Shown: positions 29,811 through 45,916, counted from the stretch's first letter. The stretch is 64,000 nt of DNA from Corylus avellana (GCF_901000735.1 NC_081544.1:22559900-22623899), one strand, 5' to 3'. Numbers and translations: made by a program. Notes: a model not told the origin generated them from the sequence alone.

Positions 29811-31810
29811 ACTAGTCGAGTGTATAACACAAGGACCAAGTCAGTAATGGAATCAGTCAATGTTGTCATCGACGATGAAACTACCAAGGATCACCCTGCA
29901 GAAGAAGAACGTCATGTTGAGGGGGAGCAAGTTGATATTTTTGATAAGAGTTATGATCCTCATAGTCCGAATGTTCTAGCAATCCGTACGTCAATATCTT
30001 CAATAGCAGAAGACATGACTCCTTCACCAGTTCCAAACATGGTTTCTCATGTACCATCCTCCAGAGTTAAACTTAATCACCCTAGAGAAAATTTGCTGGG
30101 AAATGTTAATGAAGGTTTACGACTGTGAAACAGGGTGGTTAATCAAGTCTCTTATTCTTGTTATCTTTCTCAGATTGAGCCAAAGAAAGTTAATGAGGCA
30201 TTGGAAGATGAGAGTTGGGTTGCTATGAATGATGAGCTCAATCAGTTTGTTCGAAATGATGTATGGAATTTGGTTCCAAGACCAAAAGATCAAAATATCA
30301 TCGACACTAAATGGATATTCAAGAATAAATCCGATGAGCATGGTACAGTGGTAAGAAACAAGGCTCGATTGGTTGCTCAAGGATACACTCAAGTTGAAGG
30401 AGTGGACTTTGATGAGACGTTTACACCGGTAGCCAGATTGGAATCCATCAGAATTTTATTGAGCATCTCATGTCATCTCCGGATCAAATTGTATCAGATG
30501 GACATCAAGAGTACTTTTCTTAATAGCATTCTACAAGAAGAAGTGTATGTAGCTCAGCCAAAAGGGTTTCAGGATCCAACATATCTGGAACATGTTTACA
30601 AGCTGAAAAGGCACTTTATGGATTGAAACAAGCTCCAAGAGCTTGGTATGAACGCCTGACAACATATCTTCTTGATCATGGGTTCATCCGAGGACAAGCT
30701 GACCGTACCTTGTTTACCTGTAGGAAAAGCAGCCAACTACTCATTGTCTAGATTTATGTAGATGACATTATTTTTGGTTCTACGATTGACTCACATGCTC
30801 ATCAATTCTCTATGGAAATGAAACAAGAGTTCGAAATGAGTCTGATTGGTGAATTGACTTACTTTCTAGGTTTTCAAGTCCAACAATCCAACAAAGGTAT
30901 TTTTGTGTCTCAACCAAAGTATGCCAAAGATCTTGTGAAGAGATTCGGTTTGGATGGAAAAAGTCATGCTTGCACACCCATGAGTACGAGTGTTAAGCTG
31001 AGTGCAGATGTGGCTAGGAAATCCGTTGACCAAACCTTGTACAGAAGTATGATATGCTGTCTACTTTACCTTAGAGCTAGTCGACCAAATATATCTTTCA
31101 GTGTTAAGCTGAGTGCAGATGTGGCTGAGAAATCCATTGAGCAAACCTTGTACAGAAGCATGATAGGCTGTCTACTTTACCTTATAGCTAGTTGACCAGA
31201 TATATCTTTCAGTGTGGGTGTATGTGCTTGATTTCAAGCTAATCCAAAGGAATCTCATCTGACAGCAGTTAAACGATTCCTTTGGTATGTAAATGGCACT
31301 ACCAATTTTGGGATTTATTTTTCTACTAACACAAATCTTGAACTTGCAGGATATTCTGATGCTGACTGGGCTGGTAATGCGGATGATCGAAATAGTACAT
31401 CTGGCGGATGTTTTTATGTGGGTACAAACTTGGTCGCCTGGATGAGTAAGAAACAAAACTCCATCTCTCTTTCTACTGCTGAGGTCGAATATATAGCTGC
31501 TGGGAGCTACTGCAAGCAGCTAATCTGGATTAAGTAACTTCTTGCGGACAATGGATTTGCTCAAGAGAAGATGATTGTCTACTGTGACAATACTAATGCC
31601 ATAAACATCTCGAAGAATCCGGTCCAACATTCACGCACGAAACACATTGACATTCGTCATCATTTCATCCGTGACTTGGTGGAGACCCAGGTGGTATCTC
31701 TTGAATTTATGCCTACTGAACATCAATTAGATGATCTGTTTACAAAACTACTAGATGGATCTAGGTTCAAGTATCTCAGGAATGCTATTGGTGTATGCGA
31801 TCTATCATGA
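29811..31810 (+). pseudogene. Reverse transcriptase and RNase H, second copy
   Basis: Practically identical to 23479-25478, including the frame changes, the stop before YVDD and the 111-bp duplication. Confidence 0.75.
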
Positions 31811-33663
31811 TCGTATACATAGAACATGCCTAGAAATTAAGCATGTTGATATTTTTCTGTAGTTGTTCTAGGGCGTTTTTGTTTGTTTTTTTGTTTTTTG
31901 TTTTTCTTTTCTTTGGTTCTGTTATTTTTGTGATATTTTTTTTTTCTTGTTCGGTAGTTAGTTTCTCATGTCTTGCTTTCAAATGAATATTTTACATATG
32001 AGTGGGGTCAATATTTCTGCAATTTACATCTAATGCTTCATATGTTTTATGATCTACCTTGTTCTTCTGAAGACTGTTGAGGGACTAAGAGTCAGTTTTT
32101 CTCATGTTCAAAGTTGTGCACATTTTGCCCCCATTAAGTTTGTATTTTTTATATGTGTTTGGGAATTCGGATCAAACATTTTTTTTGGAAGATAGGTAGT
32201 GTCATTTCTATCTACTTGACCAACTCGTTAGTTGAACCTAACTCCTAAAAACTCCGACATTTTCTTCAATAAAAAAATTAAAAATTAAAAAAAGGGAGAG
32301 GGGTGGGGGGTGCATAAAATATGCTCAAATGACTTATGGTTGCTTCTATATGTCCCTATAGAAAGAATTAGTGATCAAATCATTGCGGAAATAGATAGTT
32401 ACTAAAGGACATGGTGAAAAGCAAATGATAGTCTCAGGGGGAGTGTATCGGATGAAGGACTCTAGGTCCTAACATTATAAGGTTTGACTGTGGCTTGAAT
32501 CAGACTGTTTGTCTTCTATTTACTAAATGTCTGTCTAGATTTACCTTTCACTAATGAAATCTTATTTAATGGGAGTTTTCACACACTACACACTCGCATG
32601 AGTTTTCTAAATTATTGCTTACTTGGCTGAATTCACAGAAAAAGGAGGCTTCATGCATATGGTACATTTATGATGTGTGTGTAGTATGTTGATCACTCCG
32701 GATTGTTAAGATATTCATAAAAACATGCATGAGTTATTGGATATCTATACATAGTGTGTTTTATTTTATTTTATTTAAAAAAAAAAAAAAACTTTATTTT
32801 TTTCATTTTATTTTTGAGAGGATGTCTGGACACGACACTTACCTGTCCAGACACGCCTATCGGGTTTTTTTTAAACCTGAAAAAAAAAAAAAAAAAATTT
32901 CCCCATTTCCTCCTCTCTCTCGGCCGAAGCACTTTTTCCTAAATTTTTTTTCTCTCTCGTTGTGTTATTTTTCTTTTCGTTCTTTCTCTGTGATTCCATC
33001 TCTTCAACTTAAAGGATCAACACTTCAATCATCCAAGGTATGTCTTCTTCCCTTATTCTTTTCTGATTTGGTTTCAAATCAAATTCTAGGATGTGAATGT
33101 TTGGGTTTCAAATTGCCATTCCGAATTGCTTGATTGCTTGATTCACATTGATCATTCTTTCTATCTCATATGATTGTAGCAAAATACATAAACTAGGATG
33201 TATTTAGGAATGGGTTCCTTATCTTGACATATATTTTTCCACGCCCACATCTTTATGCATAACATGTGTTTGATAAAATGCCTCAAAGATTCCGGTTTGC
33301 AATTTTGCTACATTTCTTCAATTAAATTGCTCTAGTTCAATGTTATTGGTCTTTAGATGTTGGTTGGGATGTCCCTAGGCAAGGTATTTTCAGTATTCAT
33401 GCAATCTTTTCATAATGTTATAATCAATACCTCAATGCCTATCACCTGTTCGATAGAATGTCTACATGAAATCTTTTTGCATCTATCTTCATTTTTCCTC
33501 TTGAAATAAGTTATTTTTGTTGTGTTCAACATTTATAATCTGTTTCTGGTGCATATCTCTCATTTGTGGAATCACATGCTTCATATCATAATTTTTTTTT
33601 AAATGACTCCTTCAAGTAATATGTAATTTTATTTGGCCATTTACTTCCTTCTTTGGGGTGTGA
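31811..33663 (+). other. Non-coding region between pol and env-like frame
   Basis: Matches 25479-27038 up to 33370, then continues as unique sequence. No coding frame. A pyrimidine-rich stretch and a GCAG near 33666-33669 could serve as a splice acceptor for a subgenomic env-like mRNA, with ATG 33673 as the following start; this is speculative. Confidence 0.5.
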
Positions 33664-34674
33664 ATGCAGAAAATGGTGTATCCAATGTCGGAATCCACAC
33701 CACGGAGGAAGCACACTCGAGAAGAAAAATCAATCTTACAAGACAAGATTCTGACACGCAACATTTTGATTGAGCGTGGAGTGGAGCAAAATGATCTTCG
33801 AGTTGAATCTTTTCGATCCATTTATGAGATATTCCAGGCAAATCAATGGACATCTCTGTTCGTTCCTATTAATGCATACACTCAGTTAGTTCAGGAATTC
33901 TACTACAATATTGAAGATATTGACTTGGTTGGTGACCCGTCATTTAAGACCAAGGTCTCTGGGAAAACTCTCACTATCACTCCTGATTTGATAAGTGAAG
34001 TTACTGGGATTCCATTAACAAATGAGAAGCCGCTTCCATTTCTGGAGACCGAGCCACAACCAACTAAAGCGGAAATCATGGTGGTTCTTAATCCAAGCAG
34101 GGAGCTTGTATGGGACGAAGACAAGAACAAAATTCCCATTGGTTATGTATGGGCTCTAGAGAGGCTACTAACCCGGATTGTGCTGCAAAATATTTGGCCA
34201 ATATCTCGAAGTAGTCATGTGACTATCGAACGAGCAATGATGATTTATGGCATCATTAACCGTGTTGAGTTCTGTTTATGTACTCATATGGTGTTGACAA
34301 TGATTGAGCTCCATGAAGATCACTCTATTGCCTTACCCTATGGCGGCCTCATCACGAAGATCTTGCAAGCCACATTGCCTAAAATTGCTGCACATGAACA
34401 TGTGGAATCTCCTGAAGGTTACTTTGGAAAAGCAACTGTGATGAAGTCCAATGCCCAACTTCATAGGCTTCCCGCACCAGCTGACCATGCCCCTCCAATC
34501 GTTCAAGATCCTTCAGCTGCGTCCTCCTCGGGATCATCAGATGTTTCCAGTCAATTAAATAAAATAATTGACTTACTTCAAGCTCAAGGCCAAAGCATCG
34601 AAGCTATCAACACCTGCCTAACGACTTTGGAGCAAGATATGAAGTATATCATGGACAGTTTTTGGCAAGAATAA
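33664..34674 (+). CDS. Sirevirus env-like protein, 336 residues
   Basis: A long open frame between pol and the 3' LTR, where Sireviruses of the SIRE1 type carry their env-like gene. The body (about residues 30-240) looks like the plant transposon-protein domain often annotated in such ORFs, with SFRSIYEIFQANQWTSLF near its start and EDHSIALPYGGLITKIL later. A Pro/Ser-rich linker follows, then a C-terminal helix with heptad-like hydrophobics (VSSQLNKIIDLLQAQGQSIE), probably a coiled coil. I see no clear signal peptide or transmembrane span, so an envelope function is doubtful. It is fully open although gag-pol is dead. An alternative start is ATG at 33673. Confidence 0.65.
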   Translation: MQKMVYPMSESTPRRKHTREEKSILQDKILTRNILIERGVEQNDLRVESFRSIYEIFQANQWTSLFVPINAYTQLVQEFYYNIEDIDLVGDPSFKTKVSGKTLTITPDLISEVTGIPLTNEKPLPFLETEPQPTKAEIMVVLNPSRELVWDEDKNKIPIGYVWALERLLTRIVLQNIWPISRSSHVTIERAMMIYGIINRVEFCLCTHMVLTMIELHEDHSIALPYGGLITKILQATLPKIAAHEHVESPEGYFGKATVMKSNAQLHRLPAPADHAPPIVQDPSAASSSGSSDVSSQLNKIIDLLQAQGQSIEAINTCLTTLEQDMKYIMDSFWQE

Positions 34675-34902
34675 TTTTCATTTTTTGTTTGCTTTGCTTA
34701 CAAATCAAATACCATTATGTGATGGGACTATTTTTGTTTTTGTGTCTACTTATTTTAGATTTAATGGGTTTTTTTTTTTTTTTTAACTCTAGAATTCCAT
34801 TTTTTTTGTGCTTCCTTTTGTCCTTCAAAGACAAAAAGGGGAAATTGATGTGTCATTTTCATGTATAATTATTTTTGTCCCCGAATAGCCAAAAGGGGAG
34901 TT

Positions 34903-35916
34903 TGTTAGTTTAGGTTTTGGCACATTCGGTTTGTATGTAAGTTGTTGAAAATGAGCACCTCAGCATGTCCAGAAAGCATGATTCTAGAAGGCCCTGTCTG
35001 GACCTCCAGAAGCTAGGTCCGGACCCAATTTCCAGACAACACACTTTGAAGGGCCTGTCCGGACCGTCAGAAGCCGAGTCCGGACACAATATCCAGCAAG
35101 TCAAAAGTGAAGGGCCTGTTCGAACCGTCAGAAGCTGGGTCCGGACACTATATCTAGCAAGCTGTTCTTGAAGGGGAGGTCCGAACCACCAGAAGCTAGG
35201 TCCGGACCCAATTTCCAGCAAGCTACATTTGAGACGTAGGTCCAGACCGTCATAAGCTGGGTCCGGACCCAATTTCCAACAAGACCATTTTGCATGGCAT
35301 GTCCGAACACATGACTTGGGTGTCCAGACACCACATGGTTATGCATAGGTAACCCTAGCCATGTCCGGACACCCACTTATCCCTATCCGGACATGGCTGC
35401 TGAATTGTTGTTTTATTCTCTATTTAAACAAACTGTTTTGCCTATTATACCTACACATTTTGAGAGCTAAAACAGAGAGCTTAGAAAGAGATATTGTTCT
35501 AGTTTATGTGAGTGAAGATTAAATACGTGAAGCCAATTGGAGTTCCGGTGAAAGGAAATCTTATAGAAGAAATGTACCAGATGTTCTGGAAAGGTCTACT
35601 GTGGTAGAAGTCAAGTAGGTCGCTTGTCGTGTGCAAGGAAAAGAAAATTGCAAAAGTTTTGTAATTCTTCTTGTATTCCATATTCTTCTTATAGTGAATT
35701 GATTTCCTGGGTTTGGCTGGCCCGAAAAGGTTTTACATTTAGAGAGTTCTCTAAATGGTTTCCTCTTCGTAACCAAATATCTATGTTCTTGAATTTCTTT
35801 ACATATCTGTATTTGGTTGATTGTTAACTGTTAAGTGAGATTTTATTCTGTTGCTTCTAAGTGATACATCTAGGCAATTGAATAGGTGTAGTTTGGAGTC
35901 GTATATAGGTTTTTCA
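34903..35916 (+). repeat. 3' LTR of Sirevirus-like element
   Basis: 1014 bp. It has five units of about 61 bp at 34990-35295 against four in the 5' LTR. Preceded directly by the polypurine tract AAAAGGGGAGTT and followed by the target duplication aaact. Confidence 0.85.
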
Positions 35917-35921
35917 AAACT

Positions 35922-36400
35922 ATTCCTTACTAAAAGTAAATGCAAACTAGCTTTGTCGTTTGATGAATAAAGCGTCATGAAAGGAGGAATTGAGTGCTTG
36001 AAGAATTACTCTATTAAAATGAGTAGTGTCCACTTTTCAATTTTCAAAGAATTTGATAAGGATTATTGTGGAAAGTTGCTATCAACAGTGTGAGTTGTCA
36101 TTTCATTTATTGTCCTTCTTAATCTTTGGGTTATGTCAAACAGGAAACTCAGTATGTTTGGTTGGCGAGAAAGTGAGGGGAAATGGGCATGCGGATTGCT
36201 GAACCATATATACATACAAATCCACGGTACAAGTATGACTATTTCCAAGTTCAGGCGACAGTGTTAATTGTTTCTATACGATGCCCTCTGCGTCAGCAGT
36301 TACGTAATTAAGTTGTATGAGGAAGAGTGATTTTCTGCGGCACGCAAGCAGACAGAGAAATCAATTTGAGACACATTTCATGCATCCCTTACAGATGTGC
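35922..36400. other. Upstream region of gene C
   Basis: About 480 bp between the retrotransposon and the TATA box of gene C. The insertion has thus left less than 550 bp of original sequence before the coding region. No element or frame is recognised in it. Confidence 0.5.
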
Positions 36401-36408
36401 TATAAATA
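36401..36408 (+). promoter_or_regulatory. TATA box of gene C
   Basis: TATAAATA, 58 bases before the start codon. This would place transcription start near 36430 and give a short leader. It is the clearest TATA box among the reductase genes here. Confidence 0.65.
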
Positions 36409-36465
36409 GAACATCGCGGTTTCACAGGGAACAAACAACCACATACATCTATCACAATTAGGAAA

Positions 36466-38024
<1,559 letters not shown>

Positions 38025-39248
38025 TTAATTCAGCCATCCATTAATTAATGTATATTATATATGTTCATCATGCCACTATATATGTCAGCTAGGTGGCCTT
38101 CCTATTCCTAGGTATGAGGAAAACTGTGTACCATGTAAGATGTTTTATGCTTAATAAATGGTTTAAAGTTTGCATGCATGCAATTTAAATCAATATTGTC
38201 ATGTGTTCTGGTCGAAGAAAAACATAATGAAATGGAGAGATGAAATAGGAGAGAGAACACATAAGAATTGCATGGTTTGATTTATGACCTACAACCATAA
38301 GTTAAAACTTCAAACGTTAATTATATATTTGCTTTTACTCTTAATCATGTTTACAGTAGCAATGATTCATATTTATAGGGAAAAGGTGGTAGATGAATAC
38401 AATATAAATAAAGTAGATTTGATTACAATCACAATTATATGAAAAGATATTATAAAATTCTTGCTTAAACTCTAAGTGGAAGATTGTGGAAGCCGGCGAA
38501 AGTGACCGATAAACTTGGGCCAAACAATGGGCTAAAATAAGTCCAACTATGAAGAAAAAAAAAAATCAACAAAGGTCGAATATGGGTCATCAAACAAGAC
38601 TAACAAAGGCGAGAAGATTGGGTTAGAGATAGGATGGCCTTTATTTTCTTGCTTGTGATGCCTGTGTTATTCTCCGCACCTCGTCGATCATCATTGCCTT
38701 CACCAGTCCTTGTCGCTTTTGTGAGATCTTGTCTCTCTGTTGTTAATTTCTTGCATGGAGACTTTTCCTCCCAACTCTTTTTGTTGTGGTGACTAGTGTG
38801 GTTGCTTGTCGCTAGCCCCGATCCAACCTTTTTTGTCAGTTATATTGTTGTGTTTACAAGAATTTTTGGGGTCATTTGCCTTTGCTTACAACCCTTTGTA
38901 GTTGCATTAGTTTTCTTAATAAGCCGATGGAGTCATTATTTTAATTCATTTTCATTAATTACTTTGATACTTTGTCACAACACCTTTTTCTAGTTGATTA
39001 TAAGTTGATGTTTGGGTTGATCACCCATTTTGTCTTTTTTCGTTGTTGGCGTTCTCATTTTCCCTCTCCCCCCAAAAAAAATCTTCTGAGTGCGTCCCAC
39101 CCTATCTCACCTTATCAAAGTATTTAACAACAAAATTACGCATATGATGAAGTGAGCTCTGACGCCTGAACCCGCTATACAAATCTTCCACGACATCTCA
39201 ATTATACAATTTTGATAAAACTTGGTCTCATCGGCGACTGTGCCAGTC
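38025..39248. other. Intergenic region C to D
   Basis: Holds the 3' UTR of gene C (AATAAA at 38153-38158) and about 1 kb without recognisable genes or element ends. Pyrimidine-rich stretches at 38640-39070 show no coding signal that I trust. Confidence 0.5.
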
Positions 39249-39593
39249 ATTATCCTTTTTAACGGTTTCCCAGTGATCGATAATCGCAGCACATAATGAG
39301 ATTATGCCATTTCTATCTATACTTTATTTTTTATTATTTAAAATCTTATCTTATACATAACAATATTATATTATTTCTTGGTTAAATTTAATATTAATGG
39401 ATCTTAATCGGCCCCCACTTAATAACAAATTCATAAACAAACAAATTGTGTAATCTCTCTTTAGATTTGCTGTCCAATAATCTCTTGTTGTCGAGCACCA
39501 TGGATCAACTAATTTAGATGGCTGGATTGATTAATTACTGATTAAAATTAGTTTACTATAATCTTTATGGGGTCAATTGCACCGTTAGATACT

Positions 39594-39814
39594 CTAAGAG
39601 CTTGTTTGAGTGTGCGTTTGAGTGCTTAAAAGTACGTTTAACGCTCAAAAAGTTTGTTTCAAAACAAAAAAAAAAGTACTTGTTTAGTAAAAAAAATTGA
39701 AAGTACTCTCAAGAGCTTAAAAAGCCCAAAACTAGTCAAAACCCATTGTTTTTACCAAAAAATGTTTTTTACTTAAAAACTCTATTTTTCAAACACAATC
39801 TCAAGTATGCTCTA
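39594..39814. mobile_element. MITE-like foldback upstream of gene D
   Basis: Ends are imperfect inverted repeats: TAAGAGCTTGTTTGAGTGTG at the left and CACAATCTCAAGTATGCTCTA at the right. The interior has paired words (AAAAGTACGTTTAACGCTC, GTACTCTCAAGAGC). This style, a GCTTGTTTG(G/A)G end, is frequent in plant MITEs. The counterpart is at 45917-46162. Confidence 0.45.
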
Positions 39815-39847
39815 AAAGTGGTAACAAAGTAACATAGGTATTATTAA

Positions 39848-40028
39848 TACATGATATTCTAATATGTATGTTAAAGTCTAATTATTTGAAAATTCTTTCG
39901 TGACCACTCTAATATATAGTAAATTAATCAGCATTCACATTCAAGTTAATTTTTTTGACCTTTCTCTTTTGTCTCCTCATAATCTGTTTATCTTAGACAT
40001 AGAAAAGCAGTAAAACGAAAGGTGATGG
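39848..40028 (+). promoter_or_regulatory. 181-bp shared upstream block (copy D)
   Basis: Near-identical to 1546-1726 but only about 260 bp before the start codon of gene D, against about 780 bp for A. The flanks are not homologous to those of A. Confidence 0.5.
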
Positions 40029-40215
40029 CATGGTGCAGATAGGTGGATTTTCCTGAATGGTTAGAAATAGTACAATTGGAATGTGCCAAATGTTTGGTCA
40101 ATCCGTGTTTGTATTAAAGTCTTAGTGTCCCATCTGGGTTTCTTTCATCAGGAAGGATACTCCCATTTGAATATCTCATTTATGAACCTGATTTTGATGA
40201 CTATCTTGCCCATAA

Positions 40216-42980
<2,765 letters not shown>

Positions 42981-44049
42981 CCATTCAGCCTCCTAATTTC
43001 TACATGTTTTGGTGACTCTTTGCTCCAGTTATTACCACCATTATGGTGGCTCTGTTTCTGTGAGGAATGCCTTTTTTATAAATTAATGTTGAATGGTAAA
43101 TAAATCAATGTTGCGGTGGGGCTAGGTGCATATGCTTTTCACACATTGTCAAGTAAAGAGACTGGTTTTAATTCAAGCCATTCTTCATCTATATGAACTC
43201 TTCATTGTACTTTCTTATATTGGCTAAGATGGAGTATAGTTTCTTTCTTATTTATATATATAAATAAGGGTGACAAGTGAGCATCAATATGCAAAGTTTC
43301 TTTTACGTCTTCTTTTCTTTTCTCTTCTTTTTTTTTTTATGCTCTTTATGATGTGTGCAAGTTAGCTGTTATTAACTGCCTTCACAACTTCGCTTGCCCC
43401 TAAAACCGCTAACCGGCAGTAATTTCAAAAACACTAATTGGTAAGATTACAGTTACGGAAATTCAATCACCACCTAAGGCAGTGTGGTAACTGTTTTATA
43501 CAATATTCACTAACCGTAACAGCTTGTACACCCCTACATAATACAATAAAGCTCATATTCGATCTACAGTTTAACTGCATTATGCACAATTGAAGTTAAA
43601 CCTGAATACCCTCATAAATACTTTTCTTGTCAAGAGATTAGAAATCTATTTCTGCACTAAACTGATTCTAATAATAAATTGAAGAAAAAGTTTTGAAGAG
43701 CAATAAAAGTATTTTGAAAGAGATCATAAATATGAGTATAGGGTGATATATGACTCTAGAAGTTCTTTGTATGCTAAGCTGGCCAGTGTTTTGGGTGGGA
43801 GAAATTGGGAGTGGCAGCAGTCTGCTCGTTCTCAGGAAATTGTGAAGATTCATAGTCATTGTAAAATGTTTTTCTCTCCCTGAATGACATACTCTGGTTA
43901 GGCATTTCACAGCATTCTGTTGGTAAATCCAAAATTCGCTTGAAATTTCTTGAGACATTAAGCTTCAAACTACCCTTTTGGACCCATTCTCTTTGCTGCA
44001 ACCTCTGTTTTAAAGCAGGGGACATGTCAATAAACACTGATCAATAATT
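42981..44049. other. 3' flank of gene D with possible gene fragment
   Basis: After the 3' UTR there is a stretch ending TGTACACCCCTAC (43525-43537), like a hAT-MITE end. A minus-strand open frame at 43774-44037 (87 codons) has an ordinary amino-acid composition and could be a stray exon of an unrelated gene, but I recognise no domain and an overlapping frame is open too. The whole stretch is repeated at 48444-49512. Confidence 0.35.
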
Positions 44050-44453
44050 ACCACAGACAACTCTGACAGGATGGCAAATTCTGGTTACTCAACTTCTTGC
44101 TTCATGTTTTTCTACCTTTATGTTTCTTTTGGGATATCGATCGCTGGTTGAGCAAGTCCACCGTTAACATGAAACATCAGTTGACGGAATATGGTTTTAC
44201 ATTGTAATAGATGAAAATCTGTAACAAATCAATGGGACAGAATATGATTTTACACTGTAATAGATGAAAGTATTGCCATGGCTCAACCCTTTTCCTGTTG
44301 ATGATTGCCCTGCATTCATCAATGAAAGTTAGAACACATCAATGTTTGTTTTCCATATATATATATATATGAAAAGCTACTTTATCTCAAGAACTGAGAC
44401 ATTGATGCTGTTCCAAATCCTGTTGGGTATTTCCCTCAAGGCATTGAAATCTA
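44050..44453 (+). pseudogene. Truncated reductase relic downstream of gene D
   Basis: The sequence at about 44050-44185 matches intron 3 of gene D (CAGACAACT, ACAGGATGG, TTGCTTCATGTTTTTCTACC, GGGATATCGAT, ACATGAAACATC). That at about 44265-44425 matches intron 4 (TATTGCCATGGCT, CATTCATCAATGAAAGTT, then CAAGAACTGAGA). The last bases, TATTTCCCTCAAGGCATTGA, are the start of exon 5. Exon 4 and the rest of exon 5 are missing, and a short internal repeat (ATTTTACACTGTAATAGATG) has taken their place. This is the scar of another gene copy in the array. Confidence 0.75.
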
Positions 44454-45328
44454 ACATCAAATCCTCATTCGGTTGTCTACTGTTCATGGCTACCGACAGT
44501 TTTCACATCCCTGCTGTCGGCATGACTTTTAAATGCATAAACATGCTAGCACCATATAGAATACGACAGAGTTATGTATTAGCCAAAAATGCAAATTTAA
44601 TTATTCATGTGATTTGCATCTTTATAATCAGCCCTTGTAGTTTGAATTTTATAAAATAAGTTCCTGTACTTTGTTTCTCTATAAAAATGGTCCTTACACT
44701 AACATTTTTAACGAAAATCAATATTATGTGACCACTTTTAGACACATATGATGGATGAGTACGACGTTGGTTGAACTTATTTGTTGCTTATGTCATGCCA
44801 TGGAATAATCGTATATACTCAGATATGTCAGTACTCATTAGCTCTTGAATCAATCTTTATTTTTTAGGAGTTGATATATCAGTACTCAAGAGTAAATGAG
44901 CACGGTTACATCAGAACAATACTACGAGAGTAAACCTGGTTAAGAGTTTGAAGCAACGTAAAGAGAGAAGAAAATTAAATAATAATAATAGTAAAAAATA
45001 AAACTTGACAAACTAAAATCACTTTTGATAATATTGATTTTGCATTTTCGGCTGCATATAAACAAAACTCGTTGATGGGCCTAAGTAGATTAACCAAAGG
45101 CCCAAGTGGAAACTTAACATGGTTTTGTCGGTGGAATCGTTTGGTGGGTGAGGTTCAAGTCATCCCCACATATACAGCCTGGTGATCTAACTTAAACACC
45201 GAACAACTTCTCCCAAAGATCCACCGTCCAATCCTGAAACTTGCAGGTGCTTTAAGTACTACGTTGGTCCACTCATTTCTTTAGAAAAGAAGAAGAGAAA
45301 AGGACTGCCCATCCAACACATACATTTT

Positions 45329-45428
45329 NNNNNNNNNNNNNNNNNNNNNNNNNNNNNNNNNNNNNNNNNNNNNNNNNNNNNNNNNNNNNNNNNNNNNNNN
45401 NNNNNNNNNNNNNNNNNNNNNNNNNNNN
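45329..45428. other. Assembly gap, 100 N
   Basis: 100 N between the two D/E units. Confidence 0.99.
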
Positions 45429-45478
45429 AAAAAAAATTAAGATAAAAAAATCAATTTCTGCTGCCACGTGTTAGTTGG

Positions 45479-45514
45479 CACTGTAGCTGGAACAGTGCCG
45501 TTCCAGCTACAGTG
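45479..45514. repeat. Perfect 15-bp inverted repeat (hairpin)
   Basis: CACTGTAGCTGGAAC, a 6-base loop, then GTTCCAGCTACAGTG. It is part of the 112-bp contig start (45429-45540) that has no counterpart at the equivalent place in unit 1. It may be the end or body of a small MITE. Confidence 0.6.
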
Positions 45515-45916
45515 CGGGGCTCTTCCCTTGCCAAACATAGCTTATCCTTTTTAACGGTTTCCCAATGATCGATAATCGCAGCACATAATGAGATTATGCC
45601 ATTTCTATCTATACTTTATTTTTTATTATTTAAAATCTTATCTTATCTTATACATAACAATATTATATTATTTCTTGATTAAATTTAATATTAATGGATC
45701 TTAATCGGTGATTACTGTCTACTTATGAATAACCACCCACTTAATAACAAATTCATAAACAAACAAATTGTGTAATCTCTCTTTAGATTTGCTGTCCAAT
45801 AATCTCTTGTCGTCGAGCACCATGGATCAACTAATTTAGATGGCTGGATTGATTAATTACCGATTAAAATTAGTTTACTATAATTTTTATGGGGTCAATT
45901 GCACCGTTAGATACTC

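Larger units (their letters stand above)
27139..33370 (+). repeat. Second copy of the Sirevirus-like interior
   Basis: Equivalent to 20806-27038 at an offset of 6333, then 6332 after a 1-base deletion near 29404. Divergence is low, a few dozen substitutions at most by eye. It begins at a contig start and its homology ends exactly where the first copy meets the gap. Confidence 0.92.
19360..35916 (+). mobile_element. Sirevirus-like Ty1/copia retrotransposon
   Basis: LTRs at 19360-20313 and 34903-35916 both begin TGTTAGTTTAGG and end TTTTTCA. The 5-bp target duplication aaact flanks both sides (19355-19359 and 35917-35921). The PBS TGGTATCAAAGC is at 20316-20327 and the polypurine tract AAAAGGGGAGTT at 34891-34902. 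The order gag, protease, integrase, RT, RNase H, then an env-like frame before the 3' LTR is that of Sireviruses. The interior 20806-27038 is repeated at 27139-33370 across an N gap, so the real element is probably about 10 kb. gag-pol is broken by many stops and frameshifts. Confidence 0.88.

Noticed and set aside
33612..33853. Minus-strand frames opposite the env-like gene
   Set aside because: Short antisense shadows of the long plus-strand frame.
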